A DNA stretch of 64,000 bases from Tetragonia tetragonoides. Lineage: Eukaryota > Streptophyta > Magnoliopsida > Caryophyllales > Aizoaceae. The position numbers and the translations under genes are program-made. The notes under the pieces were generated by a model that was given only the letters and a program-made list of their open reading frames with translations, was not told where the DNA came from and ran no database searches. Below, one piece after another: positions 23,654 through 34,730 of the stretch; the first letter of the stretch is position 1, and every line of letters starts with the position of its first letter. The stretch is taken from assembly GCA_038025085.1 (NCBI GenBank), contig CM076153.1, positions 17,707,001-17,771,000 on the forward strand, read 5' to 3'.

Positions 23654-24140
23654 GATGCTGACGCGGGTGATGATTTTTATGACAATGCATTTGTAGGAAA
23701 TACATTTATTGAACATTTGTGTTGAACAAACATTCGGATTTTGCTTTGTAATATATTGCTGCTCTTATTGGTCCCTGCATAAAATTAGGCTAATGCAAAT
23801 GCACAGGTAGTCAAGCAAAAGCGCAAGTAATAGCCATGTAGCAAAAAGTGGTACAGCCAATAGTTAAAATTTGGTGTACCCTATCCCCCCTAAAAAATAT
23901 GAAAACAGAAAGGGGTGCTAAAATGAAATAAAATTAATAAGTGTAAAAGGGATGAATAAAATAAAAAGATGATGATCATCCACAAAAGAAATAAGGAAAT
24001 TGTGGGATTCCCATAAATAATTAAGGAAATAATAGCAAGTAGCAATAATAGAAAAAATAGGAAACTGAGCCAAATCGGAGTCCAAAACGGTTAAGGAAAG
24101 TGTCCAAAATCGGGTAGAAGAGTGCTGTCTCGAAAAAAAA
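23654..24140. other. Spacer between PMD and DUF7745-type genes of A
   Basis: AT-rich 3' flank of the PMD gene. Nothing coding was recognised. It aligns in reverse with about 1680-2080 of element E, including the shared word gtaccctatcccccctaaaaaa. Confidence 0.5.
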
Positions 24141-24144
24141 GCTC

Positions 24145-24385
24145 CGCGGCCAAAGGGGTGTGCTCAGCGGCTGACGCGAAGGAGCGGAGGTCAAAACAGG
24201 GGCTGCCAGACTCAGCGGCTGGGCCGCGGAGGCTGGGCGGCTGGCCACTGAGGCTCAACGGCAGGCCGCTGGGCCTTGGCTGCCATAACGGGGCCGCCGA
24301 GCCTTCAGCGGCTGCCCTATGGGTTACCTTATTTCGACGGGTTACCTTATTTTCGTCTTTTCTTGTGCGAGCCCTATATAAGCCT
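24145..24385 (+). promoter_or_regulatory. Promoter of the A DUF7745-type gene: GC-box array and TATA box
   Basis: Array of cagcggctg/ggccgcc words at 24145-24325, then CTATATAAG at 24374-24382, about 96 bp before the start codon at 24478. The same spacing is seen in E (TATA 1349-1342, start 1242) and B (TATA 16828, start 16921). Confidence 0.7.
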
Positions 24386-24477
24386 TGGGTTAGTCCGATT
24401 TTGGGACATCACCCTCATAATTCTGTAGCAATAGAGAGCTTTTTAGAGAGAGAAACCTCCAATTTTAGAATTCAGCC

Positions 24478-26023
24478 ATGGCAAGTTTTGAAGCTAAGTT
24501 CGATAAGTGGTTGCAATCTATGACCCCTGAAGAGAGGATGAGACTTGTGCCATTTCACTTGAATGCTTTCTTCCATCTGAAGCAAGTTCAAGTTGTCTGG
24601 AACCTTCTTGAGGCTGCGGTTGATTTTTGGGATGACAAGCTTCATGTTTTTAGGTTCGGGTATAACGAATTGTGCCCTCTCCCTGAAGAATTTGCTGCCA
24701 TAATTGGGTTTCCTCATGATCAAGCACCTGCAACTCCATGGCTCGGGGCCAACCTTGAAGGTCATTATAAAAGGTATCTTGGTTTATCTGCAACACAAGC
24801 CTCTTCTATGGCTAGAACCGGTGAGTTAGACCTCAATGGTGTCATTGACATCTTTTTCCCCAAGGTAAGGGATGATCATAATGAGACATATTATAGGCGT
24901 GCTTTTATCTTATGTCTCTTGCATAGGTACCTCTTTGTTGGTGGAGGTACTAATGGTAAAACTTGTATGCTTAGAATTGTTGAACAAATTCAAAACGATT
25001 TTACCCCTATGTCTCTTGTTCTTGGTGAAACCTTTATGTGCTTGGATCGCAAGAAACAAGAACCAACTCATGGCGGATGGACGGGAAGCCCTCTTCTCCT
25101 TCAAGTGAGTGCTTGAATAATTGCTTTGTATATAAAGTTTGAATCTTTAATGGATACCTCACTTTATTATTTGTTTTGCTTTTGTGCTTTTTGTAGATTT
25201 GGCTTTTGGAGCATATGTGCTTCATTGAGAGGCCGACTAATGCGCTCAAGTACCAGCCAAAGCAGTTTCCTGCCCGCCGAAGGCTTTATTATGAATCCAC
25301 CATTGCTGAATGGCGTGGATACCTTAAAGCTTGCCCTTTGCTAATATGGACTGTCAAGTGGTGGGGCTTGAAATCCGCAATCGGATGTAGCAAGGAGATA
25401 GGATATTATCAAGTCCTTGGTCTTCAAAATTTGACTTACATATTTCCTAGCCGTATCATGCGACAATATGGGAAACGCCAGATCATCCCACAGAAGGATA
25501 GTGTTGCGCCTGCCACCCGGGTTTTGACTATTAGCATGGTGAGATCATGGGAGTGTGCATGGGATCGTCGCCCTAAGTGGACTATTCCTCATATCAAGGC
25601 CCCAACGGCAATATCTTCAGCTTATGAAGCTTGGATGGATTGTAAGACTGCGGAGGGTCGTCGTGCATGCAGGAAATCTGAACAAGATGATCTCAAGGCC
25701 CAATCGGTCAAGGCTAGCTTAATACTCTCCAACCCTAATGATCCTAAAGGGAAAGGTAAACAAAAGGGATTCAAGCATGTGAAAAGTGTCCTTAACCCAA
25801 AGGCCAAGAAAGCTTTAGCCAAGATTACTACTAAGCTAGAGGAGGAGCCCCAAATTCGGGCCATGATCATGAAGCCTCTACAAGTGATCCTCTAATGGAG
25901 GTTGAAAAGGAAGAAGAGCCCGTGGTCCGAGAAAGATGGGCTCCCAAGGAGCGCGAAGTGGAAGGCCCAAAGGTTGACGAACCTATGGAGGATATTGTCC
26001 CTACTACCGAAGCCACGGAGTAG
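24478..26023 (+). pseudogene. DUF7745-type (PMD-like) gene of element A, two exons
   Basis: Exon 1 is 24478-25104 (209 codons, open), starting MASFEAKFDKWLQSM and carrying FWDDKLHVFRFGYNELCPL and EEFAAIIGFP. Intron 25105-25196 (GTGAGT...TTTGTAG). Exon 2 starts IWLLEHMCFIERP and runs through a conserved WWGLKSAIGCSKE region, SWECAWDRRPKW, and a Lys-rich linker. A one-base loss near 25860, compared with E, shifts the frame to an early stop at 25893-25895; the old stop is 26021-26023. This is the least damaged of the three copies. It converges with pol, whose stop is at 26378. Function unknown; not an enzyme by any motif I can see. Confidence 0.8.
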
Positions 26024-26377
26024 TTTATTTAGGAAATACTCTTTTTTTTTTTTTGGAGCATGTCTAGCTTAGGATTGCCGAGTCTTATAATGGACTTTAT
26101 TATTATTTATTTATGGAGACATGCTCATTTTAATTTTGCAACCTTGTGTTTATTATGTGCACAAATTTTAACAACTTTTGAATGCGAATTTGATGAAGGG
26201 GCCGGGCCAAATTGCAATTGGGTTGTCCTACGTATCCTTTTAGGGGAATCAGGTCGCTCGTAGTTCTTATCCGTTTTTTTTTAACATTCAATCCCGTTTT
26301 TTTTTGTTTTTGTTTTTTTTTACGGGATTAGTTAGCCTTGTGTAGGCCTCTCGAAAGTGTTATATTGGGTGTCTTGC
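26024..26377. other. Spacer between the antisense gene and pol of A
   Basis: Contains 3' ends of two converging genes. It holds T-rich runs (26041-26055, 26274-26319) and the words cctacgtatcc and aattgggttg, which recur at 36580-36604 in B and, in reverse, at 1-60 in E. No gene is seen. Confidence 0.5.
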
Positions 26378-28647
26378 CTAAGCATAGAACCTCTTTAATT
26401 GATCCATGTTTATCCATTGATTAAATTCGATCCCGTCTAAATTTGCCAATCTTGCAGCGCCACCTGTTAAGTTCTTTGTGATGATAAACGGGCCTGACCA
26501 GTTGGGTCGAAATTTGCCTCTTGGGTCAGTGACATTGGCCCTTACTTCTTTAAGTACTAAGTCTCCAACTTTAAGGTCCCTCATTTTGAGCCTTTGGTTA
26601 AAGTTCCTAGTTAGTCTGTTCTGATAGACTCTAACATTGTGCAAAGCTTGCAACCTTTTCTCATCTAGCAGGACTAATTGTTCATAGCGGGCTTGAACCC
26701 AATCCACTTCTGGGATTTGACTTTCCAAAACGATCCTTAGAGAAGGGATCTCTAGTACAATTGGTAATACGGCTTCCATTCCGTAAACCAGGGAGTATGG
26801 TGTTGCTCCCGTTGATGCGCGAACCGATGTCCTATAACCCCAAAGTGCGAATGGCAGCTTGTCTGGCCAGTCATGATAATTTTCGGATATTCTTTCAATG
26901 ATTTTCTTGATGTTCTTGTTAGCTGCCTCTACTGCACCGATTGTTTGCGGTCTGTAGGGGGATGACTTTCGATGCTGGATTTTAAATTGGTCCAACAGCT
27001 CGATCACTTCTTTCATGAAGTGTGACCCATCATCACTGATGATTTCTTGGGGAACTCCATATCTAGCTATTATGTTATTCTTAATGAACTTTACCAAGTG
27101 TTTTGCTTTGAGCTTCGCGTATGATTGCGCCTCGACCCATTAAAGTAATCGATTGCGACTAGGATATATTCGTGTCCCCCTTTTGCTGTTGGGGTTATTT
27201 TACCGATGATATCTATCCCCCAAGCTGAGAAGGGCCAAGGTGAGGTAAAGGTATATAACGGGCTTGGTGGTAGATGTTGTAAATTTGCATGAGTCTGGCA
27301 TTGTACGCATCTTTTGACAAACTAGCCCTTCTCAGCTCGATCACTTCTTTCATGAAGTGTGACCCACTATCACTGATGATTTCTTGGGGAACTCCATATC
27401 TAGCTATTATGTTATTCTTAATGAACTTTACCAAGTGTTTTGCTTTGAGCTTCGCGTATGATTGCGCCTCGACCTATTTGGTAAAGTAATCGATTGCGAC
27501 TAGGATATATTCGTGTCCCCCTTTTCCTGTTGGGGTTATTTTACCGATGATATTGATCCCCCAAGCTGAGAAGGGCCAAGGTGAGGTAAAGGTATATAAC
27601 GGGCTTGGTGGTAGATGTTGTATATTTGCATGAGTCTGGCATTGTACACATCTTTTGACAAACTAGCCCTTCTCAGCTCGATCACTTCTTTCATGAAGTG
27701 TGACCCATTATCACTGATGATTTCTTGGGGAACTCCATATCTAGCTATTATGTTATTCTTAATGAACTTTACCAAGTGTTTTGCTTTGAGCTTCGCGTAT
27801 GATTGCGCCTCGACCTATTTGGTAAAGTAATCGATTGCGACTAGGATATATTCGTGTCCCCCTTTTCTTGTTGGGGTTATTTTACCGATGATATCGATCC
27901 CCCAAGCTGAGAAGGGCCAAGGTGAGGTAAAGGTATATAACGGGTTTGGTGGTAGACGTTGTAAATTTGCATGAATCTGGCATTGTACGCATCTTTTGAC
28001 AAACTCACAACAGTCTTTCTCCATCGTTGTGCAATAATATCCAAGCCTTATTATCTTCCTGGATGGCATCATACCGTTCATGTGCAGTCCACATACTCCT
28101 GCATGTACTTCTCTTAAGACCTTATGGGCCGTTTCGGTACCTAGGCAGCGGAGGTTGACTCCGTTTGGGCTTTTCTTGTATATTTCTCCCTGTACTTCCA
28201 AGAATTGGGCCACAAGCCTTCTGAGTACTTTTTGGGCTCTAGGACTAGAATCAGGAGGGTAGAGCTGGTAACAAGTAGATTTTTTATGTCGGTATACCAC
28301 TTATCTTCTTCATCGTGGAACACTTCCAGGGTGTCACAATATGAAGGCTCGGATCTTCTTTGTACACAGATGGGCATCATCCGAATAGTTTCTGGTATGT
28401 TAATCATGCTTGCTAACTTAGCCAAGGCGTCTGCAGATTGATTATCTTCTCGTGGAAGGTATGTAAAGTGTATTTGATTGAAATACACTATGATTTTGTC
28501 TAAGTATTCCTGGTAGAGTGTCAGGGATTCACTTTTAACCTTCCATACTTTGGAAATTTGGTTAATTATGAGTGACGAGTCCCCATAGACTCGGAGTGTC
28601 TTAATACCAAGGCTTATGGCGGATTGCAGTCCTATTATGCAAGCTTC
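26378..28647 (-). pseudogene. Element A: second RNase H (C-terminal part) and integrase, disrupted
   Basis: From 28647 leftward: end of the archaeal-type RNase H (YLPREDNQSADALAKLAS), then the integrase HHCC zinc finger (VHAGVCGLH, RCVQCQ) and the start of the catalytic core (WGIDIIGK). The core is then interrupted by a 3-fold tandem repeat (27001-27998). The rest resumes at 27097 with SDDGSHF, PYRPQTIGAVEAANK (catalytic Asp and Glu), SLVYGMEAVLP, and a C-terminal GPF-like module (KFRPNWSGPFIITK), ending at 26378. A normal element would have one uninterrupted integrase of about 450 residues. Confidence 0.88.
27001..27998. repeat. Threefold tandem repeat (337-341 bp) inside integrase of A
   Basis: The unit starting cgatcacttctttcatgaag begins at 27001, 27338 and 27679. 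Spacings are 337 and 341 bp; the first unit lacks 4 bp in the catttggt region. Units are nearly identical, so the duplication is recent. At both inner junctions a 13-bp stretch, gcccttctcagct, is inserted; it is the reverse complement of agctgagaagggc found inside each unit (for example 27218-27230). Confidence 0.9.
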
Positions 28648-28650
28648 ATA

Positions 28651-30087
28651 TTAGGCGTCATTATTTGTAACCTCATGGTCTAGTTTGACTGAAATAGGTG
28701 TATGTGCACCTTCGGGGGATACTATCAGTATTCCTACTCCAAAACCCTTTTGGTTGGATGCTCCGGCGAAGTATAGCTGCCAAGTCTCGGTGTCTAAGGT
28801 CATGACCCCTTCGTCTGGGAAGTGATATTCATCCTTGTGGTCTGGTTCATTTATGGCTTGGTCAGCCAAGTATTCCGAAATAGCATGCCCTTTTATGGCC
28901 TTTTGATGTTCAAACTTGAGGTCGAACTCTGAGAGGAGAACGGTCCACCTTGCTATTCTACCATTTAGTATGGGCTTTTCGAATATGTATTTCAAAGGAT
29001 TTTCTCTTGATCTTATGTGGATCGTGTGTTGGAGCATGTAATGTCGTAACTTTTTGGTAGTTGCTACCAAACCTAAACATGTTTTTTCCAGGGATGAATA
29101 GCGGGTTTCATATTCCAGAAACTTCTTGCTTACATAGTATATTGCTTTCTCTTCCTTATCTACTTCTTGGGCTAGCATGGCCCCCATTGATGTTTCTGTG
29201 ACCGTGAGGTAGAGAATTAGAGGCATGCCTGGAATGGGCGGTACTAGAACGGGTGGTTCGGATAAGTAGGCCTTAATTTTGTCAAAGGCCTTTTGGCATT
29301 GCTCGTCCCATTCCGTTTTTACCTCTTTTTTGAGTTTCTTGAATATGGGCTCACAAGTGATAGTTAATTTAGAGATGAACCTGCTTATGTATTGGATTCT
29401 TCCCAGGAAGCCTTTTATTTCTTTTTCCATTTTCGGTGGTGGCATGTCTATTATGGCTTTGATCTTGGATGGATCGATTTCTATCCCCCTGGTGCTTATG
29501 ACAAATCCTAGAAGTTTGCCGGATGTGACTCCGAATGCACATTTCTTGGGATTAAGCCTCATATTGTACTTCCTAAGCCTGTCGAAGAACTTTTGAAGTG
29601 AGGGTACATGCCCTTCTCTGTCCTTGAATTTTATGATCATGTCATCTACGTACACTTCGGCCTCTTTATGCATCATATCGTGGAGTAAGGTCGTAGCGGT
29701 TCTTTGGTATGTGGCTCCCGCATTCTTAAGCCCGAACGGCATTACCGTATAGCAATAAGTGCCCCACTGTGTGATGAAAGTGGTTTTCTCTTCGTCCTCT
29801 TTGGCCATCAAGACTTGGTTATATCCTGCGTATCCGTCCACGAATGACAGAAGGGCATGTCCGGCGGTGTTATCTACCAAGACGTCTATGTGAGGTAAGG
29901 GAAAGTCGTCTCTTGGACTTGCTTTGTTCAGGTCCCTGAAATCTACACACATTTGGACCCGTCCGTCCTTTTTTAGGACTGGGACAATGTTGGCTACCCA
30001 ATCGGGGTACTTGGCCACTCTTATGAAGCCTGCCTCTAGTTGTTTTTGGACTTCCTCCTTGATCTTAAGGGCCCACTCTGGCTTCAT
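28651..30087 (-). pseudogene. Element A: reverse transcriptase and RNase H
   Basis: 478 open codons. RT motifs in order: MCVDFRDLNKASP, the QVLMAKEDEEKTTF region, MPFGLKNAGATYQR, and the catalytic YVDDMI. Then a Gypsy RNase H/connection (YLTVTETSMGAML, YYVSKKFLEYETRYSSLEK) and the start of a second RNase H (WQLYFAGASNQKG). The usual first catalytic Asp (FDGAS) is Ala here; B keeps Asp. The frame ends at 28648 at a stop inside TNNDA.YEA, where Glu is expected. A second, archaeal-type RNase H marks the Tat lineage. Confidence 0.92.
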
Positions 30088-30099
30088 TCTTCTTAGCTT

Positions 30100-31437
30100 T
30101 TATTTGACTTGTTTGCAGTCGGGGTTTAGTGGAATGGTATGCCGAGCAATTTTGCGGTCTATGCCTGGCATGTCCTTGTAGGACCAGGCGAAAACATCCG
30201 TATAATCCTTTAGGAGTGTTACGAATTGTTCGCGTTCATTAGATCTTAAAGACAAGCCTATTTGCACGTGGTGAGGCTCATCATTGGTTGCAATGTTTAT
30301 TGTCTCCGTTTCTTCGACTATCGAAGTCTTTTGCTCATGTTCGATTAGTGCTTTAATAACTTCTTTTGGCAATTCTGTTATATTTTCCGAATTATTAGCG
30401 GTGAGGCAATCCGAGTAAGCAAAATCGACGTTCATAATATTAATAGAAGCGGACAATACATCAATGAGGTCATCACTAAGGACCTTAGGAATAGACTGGG
30501 GTGGACTACGCGACACTTCTAGGATAACAGACTCAGAATCAGACTCGGACCCAGAATCAGACTCGGAATCGGAATTGGGCCCTCCTGTGGGACCGTTGCG
30601 GATGGTGAACTTGTACTTGGCTCTCTTGACCGGAGCCCAACTCGTCTCGTGCCTCCAGGTGGTGCGGTCAGGCCCGATTGGGGCGATCAGCTTGGTCGGG
30701 TCAAAACCTTCATTGAAAAGCACAGTAAGGGTAAGTTTGGTAGTGGTCTCGTCGTACTGACGACGCTCTTCGCCAAATAAAAGCCCAAAGTCATTGGGTG
30801 CCATGTCATTAGCCCAATCTTTAGTGGATTGGTCCTCATTGGGAGGTATGGGTGTGTCTTCACTCATGAGGAAACAGTCTTGAAATGCTTCGAAGCCTGG
30901 CATCAGGATCCCGTTGATTGTGTATGGTTCAGGGAATCCATAGTAGGGATATGGGTCGCCTTCCTGAAGGAATTGCCCATTGAGGGTGAGGGGATAAGGA
31001 TCCATGTTATGTGTAATGGGTTTGTTAGCCACAAGGGCTCTTTTCTTAGCCATCACTTTGGATATGTAGGCCCTAACTTCTTGCCTTGTGGGCCTGTAGC
31101 CCAGCCCGAATAAGTCATTTTTGATCTTGGTGTTCCAAGAGGTTTGAGCTACCTTGGGACGAGGGCCCAAAGTGGTGACTGGGAAGTAGCCTTGCTTTCT
31201 CAGTAAGGCGTTCACATTGAGCGTGGGCTCTATTGTTTCTATGAAGGCTATTTTCTCAAAACCCCATAACTCCTCGTCTTGCTCATTATGCTCTATCTTT
31301 AGGACTGGAGCTTTCTCAATCTGGGCTATCATAGTATCAGCGCAGACCTCCAAGGTGGATCCCGCCAAGGATAGCTTCACCTTTTGATGCAGAGTTGAGG
31401 CTACAGCATTTAACCCGTGTAACCAGGGCCTTCCCAA
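30100..31437 (-). pseudogene. Element A: protease C-terminus and protease-RT linker
   Basis: 445 open codons starting at the end of the retropepsin fold (GRPWLHGLNAVAST). The long linker has an acidic Ser/Asp/Glu repeat (SDSESDSGSESDSES) and ends at FAWSYKDMPGI and HTIPLNP, the lead-in to RT. It stops at 30097-30099 (TAA), where B has Gln. It is split from gag-protease by a one-base frame change near 31445. Confidence 0.85.
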
Positions 31438-31444
31438 GAGTAGG

Positions 31445-33637
31445 TTGAAAGGCTGGAATGTCGATCACATGGAATTGGACCATTTTCTCGATGGGCCCAA
31501 TATTGATATTCATGGAGAAGGCACCCAATACGTTTCTTTTGGAATTATCGTAGGCCCTTAACCCTTGTGCGGAATGCGCGAGGTTATTGCAGTCTATTTT
31601 GAGGTGTTCAGCAGTCCTCAAAGGGCATACATTTACAGCCGAGCCATTGTCGACTAAAGTCATAGGGACTTGCCTTTGTTGACAGGTTACAGTAAGATAA
31701 AGGGCTTTGTTGTGGTGAATACCTTCGGGTGGAAGGTCTTTATCAGAAAAGGTGATGGGCGTGGATGACTTTCCTTGGATTAGGAGGTTGACTACCTCTT
31801 CAGGAGTGGCATTTGGAGAAATGGTGGTTGCATTCAAGGCCTCTAGCACGGCCCTTCTTTGAGTGATAGAAGTGGTCAACAGTTGCCAAATAGATATATC
31901 GGCTTTTGTTCTTTGCAGTTGCTTGAGGATATTGGTCCCATCATCTTCTTTTGCCATTTCCCTTTGGGCCGAATCCCTATTGGGGATGGCTACAGGCTCT
32001 ACAGGTTTGATTTGAGATGGATCCATATAAATGTTTTCGGGGCTAAACTGGCGTCCCGATCTTGTGAGATAGTTTAGAGCTTTGTCATCTTCCTTCTTCT
32101 CATCATCGGAGATATCATACCAGGCTTTGCCGTTAGCTATCTCATGGACTTGATGAGTCAACACATCTTCTGGATCAGTATGTGACACATTATCCTTTTT
32201 ATCACTATCCCAAAGGCCGCAGACGTCTAGCGTGGATCTTGGGCTTGGGTATGGTGGTATGGCCTGTCCAATAGGCGTGATCAAATAGGAGGGATCAAAC
32301 CCTTCTTCTATGTCAATAGCGAAAGAGTTCCCAAGGGGATTGTTGTTGTTGCTGGGTGGTGGTGCATCCTTAGGCAATGGTATTGTGCCATTGTCAAACA
32401 AGTCTTGGATTTTATCCTTAAGGGTGTAACACTTTTCAGTATCGTGTCCACGCCCCCTATGGTATTTGCAGAATGCAGATTCATTCCAATATGGTGACCT
32501 TTTCTCTACAGGTGGATCAGGAGTAGGCCCAATCGGATGTAGATAGTCTCCCTTGATCAACTTATCCAGAGCCTTGACATAAGTCATCCCGAGGGGAGTA
32601 TACCTTCTTGGGCGCCTATCAGCTATGGCGTTCACTTCATTTCCTCTACTTGTGGAGGCATGGTTGGTATTAGTGTATTTCTTGTCCTTATATCCACTTG
32701 TGTTGTTATTGTAGGTGACCTTGTTCTTCCATCTTTGGAGTTGGTCATCTTCAATGGCCATGCCCACTTCAGTTAATTGAGCATAGGTGGTTATGGGTTG
32801 AAACTTCATGTGTTCGCGGTAAACAGATGCCAAATTTTGGACTAGCATATGGATTTGATCCCTTTCAGATGGGCGATCAATCATCTCAGCGACCTTAGTC
32901 CTCCATCTTCTCACGAAGCTAGTGAATCCTTCTTTGTCTCCTTGCTTGGTAATGTCCATCTCTCTTAATGTCATGGGTGGCAAGACATTGTCAGCGTATC
33001 TCTGGAGGAACAGTGTGGATAGATCTTCCCATTTTTCCAGCTTTTGAGTGGGCAACTTGAAGAACCAGGCCCTGACAGCAGGATCCAAGGTTTGGGGAAA
33101 GAGGTGAACATACAGCTCTTGTTCAATGCCTCTAAGGCCCAATGCAGTAGTAAAAGCTCTAATGTGATCTTGTGGATCATCGGTTCCTTTAAATGTGGGA
33201 ACTTCAAGCATGGAGAACTTGGTGGGCAATTTTCCCTTGACGTGGGGAGCATAGCCTTCAGAATTGGTGATCATGACTTTGAAGGCCCGACTCTTACCTA
33301 GGACAGATTTAAGCCTGTTCAGCTTGGCTTGAAGTTCTTGCACCTCTTTAGTGGAGGGTTCGGCCCTTTCCTCATCGGGCTTGGGCTCATCATCATTTCT
33401 ACTAGGGGGATCCAACTTGGCGACACGGGCTTCCATATCAGTGAATCTAGCATTCATAGCGACCATTTGGGCTAAAAGGTCATCCATCTTTTGGTCAGCG
33501 GTTCTCTCGGCGTCTCCAGACATAGCGGACTTAGGCGAATTGGATGGCGAGGTTTGAGGTGACAGTGGCGGTGTGCGAAGGTAATCGATCCAAACAGGGC
33601 CCACGAACTGTGCTTGTGGTGAAGGTTCGAACGACAA
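31445..33637 (-). pseudogene. Element A: gag and aspartic protease N-terminus
   Basis: Start at 33637. A coiled-coil-like N-terminus (about residues 50-110) precedes a retrotransposon gag domain (KFSMLEVPTFKGTDDPQDHI, AVRAWFFKLP, LFLQRYADN). A zinc knuckle of the Tat type follows, CKYHRGRGHDTEKC (C-x2-H rather than CCHC). The protease active site is LVDNGSAVNV, with Asn in place of the usual Thr/Ser of DTG/DSG, as also in B. The frame breaks at about 31445; the old frame ends in random sequence at 31337. Confidence 0.9.
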
Positions 33638-34712
33638 CTTGCGGACTAACCTCTTGCTGGACTCGTCTCTCTCCTACTCCCTAGGACCAGGATCTCTACT
33701 TCTACCAATTCTGGACATGAAAAGGCCCGTTTAAGAAAATAGAAAATAAATGGGAATCTCCACATAATAATAAAAGTTTTATTTTAAAACAAATGTGGGA
33801 AGAGAATCTAGCACTAATCCTCAACATGGTGATCTTTTGGGTAAGACGCGATTTTATGTGAATAACATATTCTAATCAATGATCTTTCGACTCTATTAGA
33901 ATTATAAATACTCTTGACTCGCATATGGGATAAAACTCCTTAATTTTAGGAAAAGAGAAATACTGTTGACTTGCATATGAAATCAAATTGGACTCTTTTT
34001 TTTTATTTGGTGAAAGATCATTGACGGGAATATGTTATTTGCATGCAATCTAATTCTTACGGAAAGGAACGTCTTCCTAACATGGTCACTAGCATCGTCG
34101 GAATGATACAAGGATTCTACTTCCTAAAAAGATAAGATCCTAGACTCTATTTGTAAACTTAAACAAGCAAACAAAAGGAAAACCTTGCCTAACCAGGACT
34201 CAATAAAAGAATCCTAAAAGGGGGGATCTAATCCTAGTATTCTTATGGAAGTTAATCACATAGCAAGAAAACAATTAATAATATAGCAAATAAAGCAAGT
34301 AGCACTTTGATATGGACTATGAGACTTAGTGCAATAGTTTGACACAATCTATGGTTGGATAAGGTAACCCATGACCGAATGCGCTTTGTCATCTATGGGA
34401 TGCATAGTAAGACTAAACGTACCGTTTTACACATCACGAATGGAAACATGTAAATGCCATGGGGAACATGACTATGTGCAAAGGTAATTCGGACCGAGTG
34501 GGTCACTGGCCTAAGTCATAGACAATGCTCCAAGGGTAGATCCTATAATGGTGTGGTGATGTCTTTCGACATCTTGCAAAGATAATGCATGCAATATGAA
34601 TGATATGGATGCAAAGAGGCAAAGAAAATAAACACGTACGGTAATTGAATCAAATAGCTATAATAAATTATTGACATGGATAAGTGTTCGAATTACATCC
34701 TCTTATTAAGAT
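33638..34712 (-). other. 5' leader of element A
   Basis: Untranslated leader between primer site and gag. Around 33900-34020 there are two or three diverged copies of a word with actcttgactcgcatatgggata, matching the expanded 69-bp minisatellite in the B leader. No other feature is seen. Confidence 0.55.
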
Positions 34713-34730
34713 CCCCAGTGAAGTCGACAC
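34713..34730 (-). other. Primer-binding site of element A
   Basis: Next to the 5' LTR, reading leftward: GTGTCGACTTCACTGGGG. Element B has GTGGCGACTTCACTGGGG. The TGGCGACT..CTGGGGA type is used by Tat-lineage elements, usually assigned to tRNA-Arg. A has a G-to-T change at the third base of that site. Confidence 0.65.

Noticed and set aside
30464..30760. Asp/Ser-rich + strand ORF
   Set aside because: Antisense shadow of the acidic repeat in the pol linker of A.
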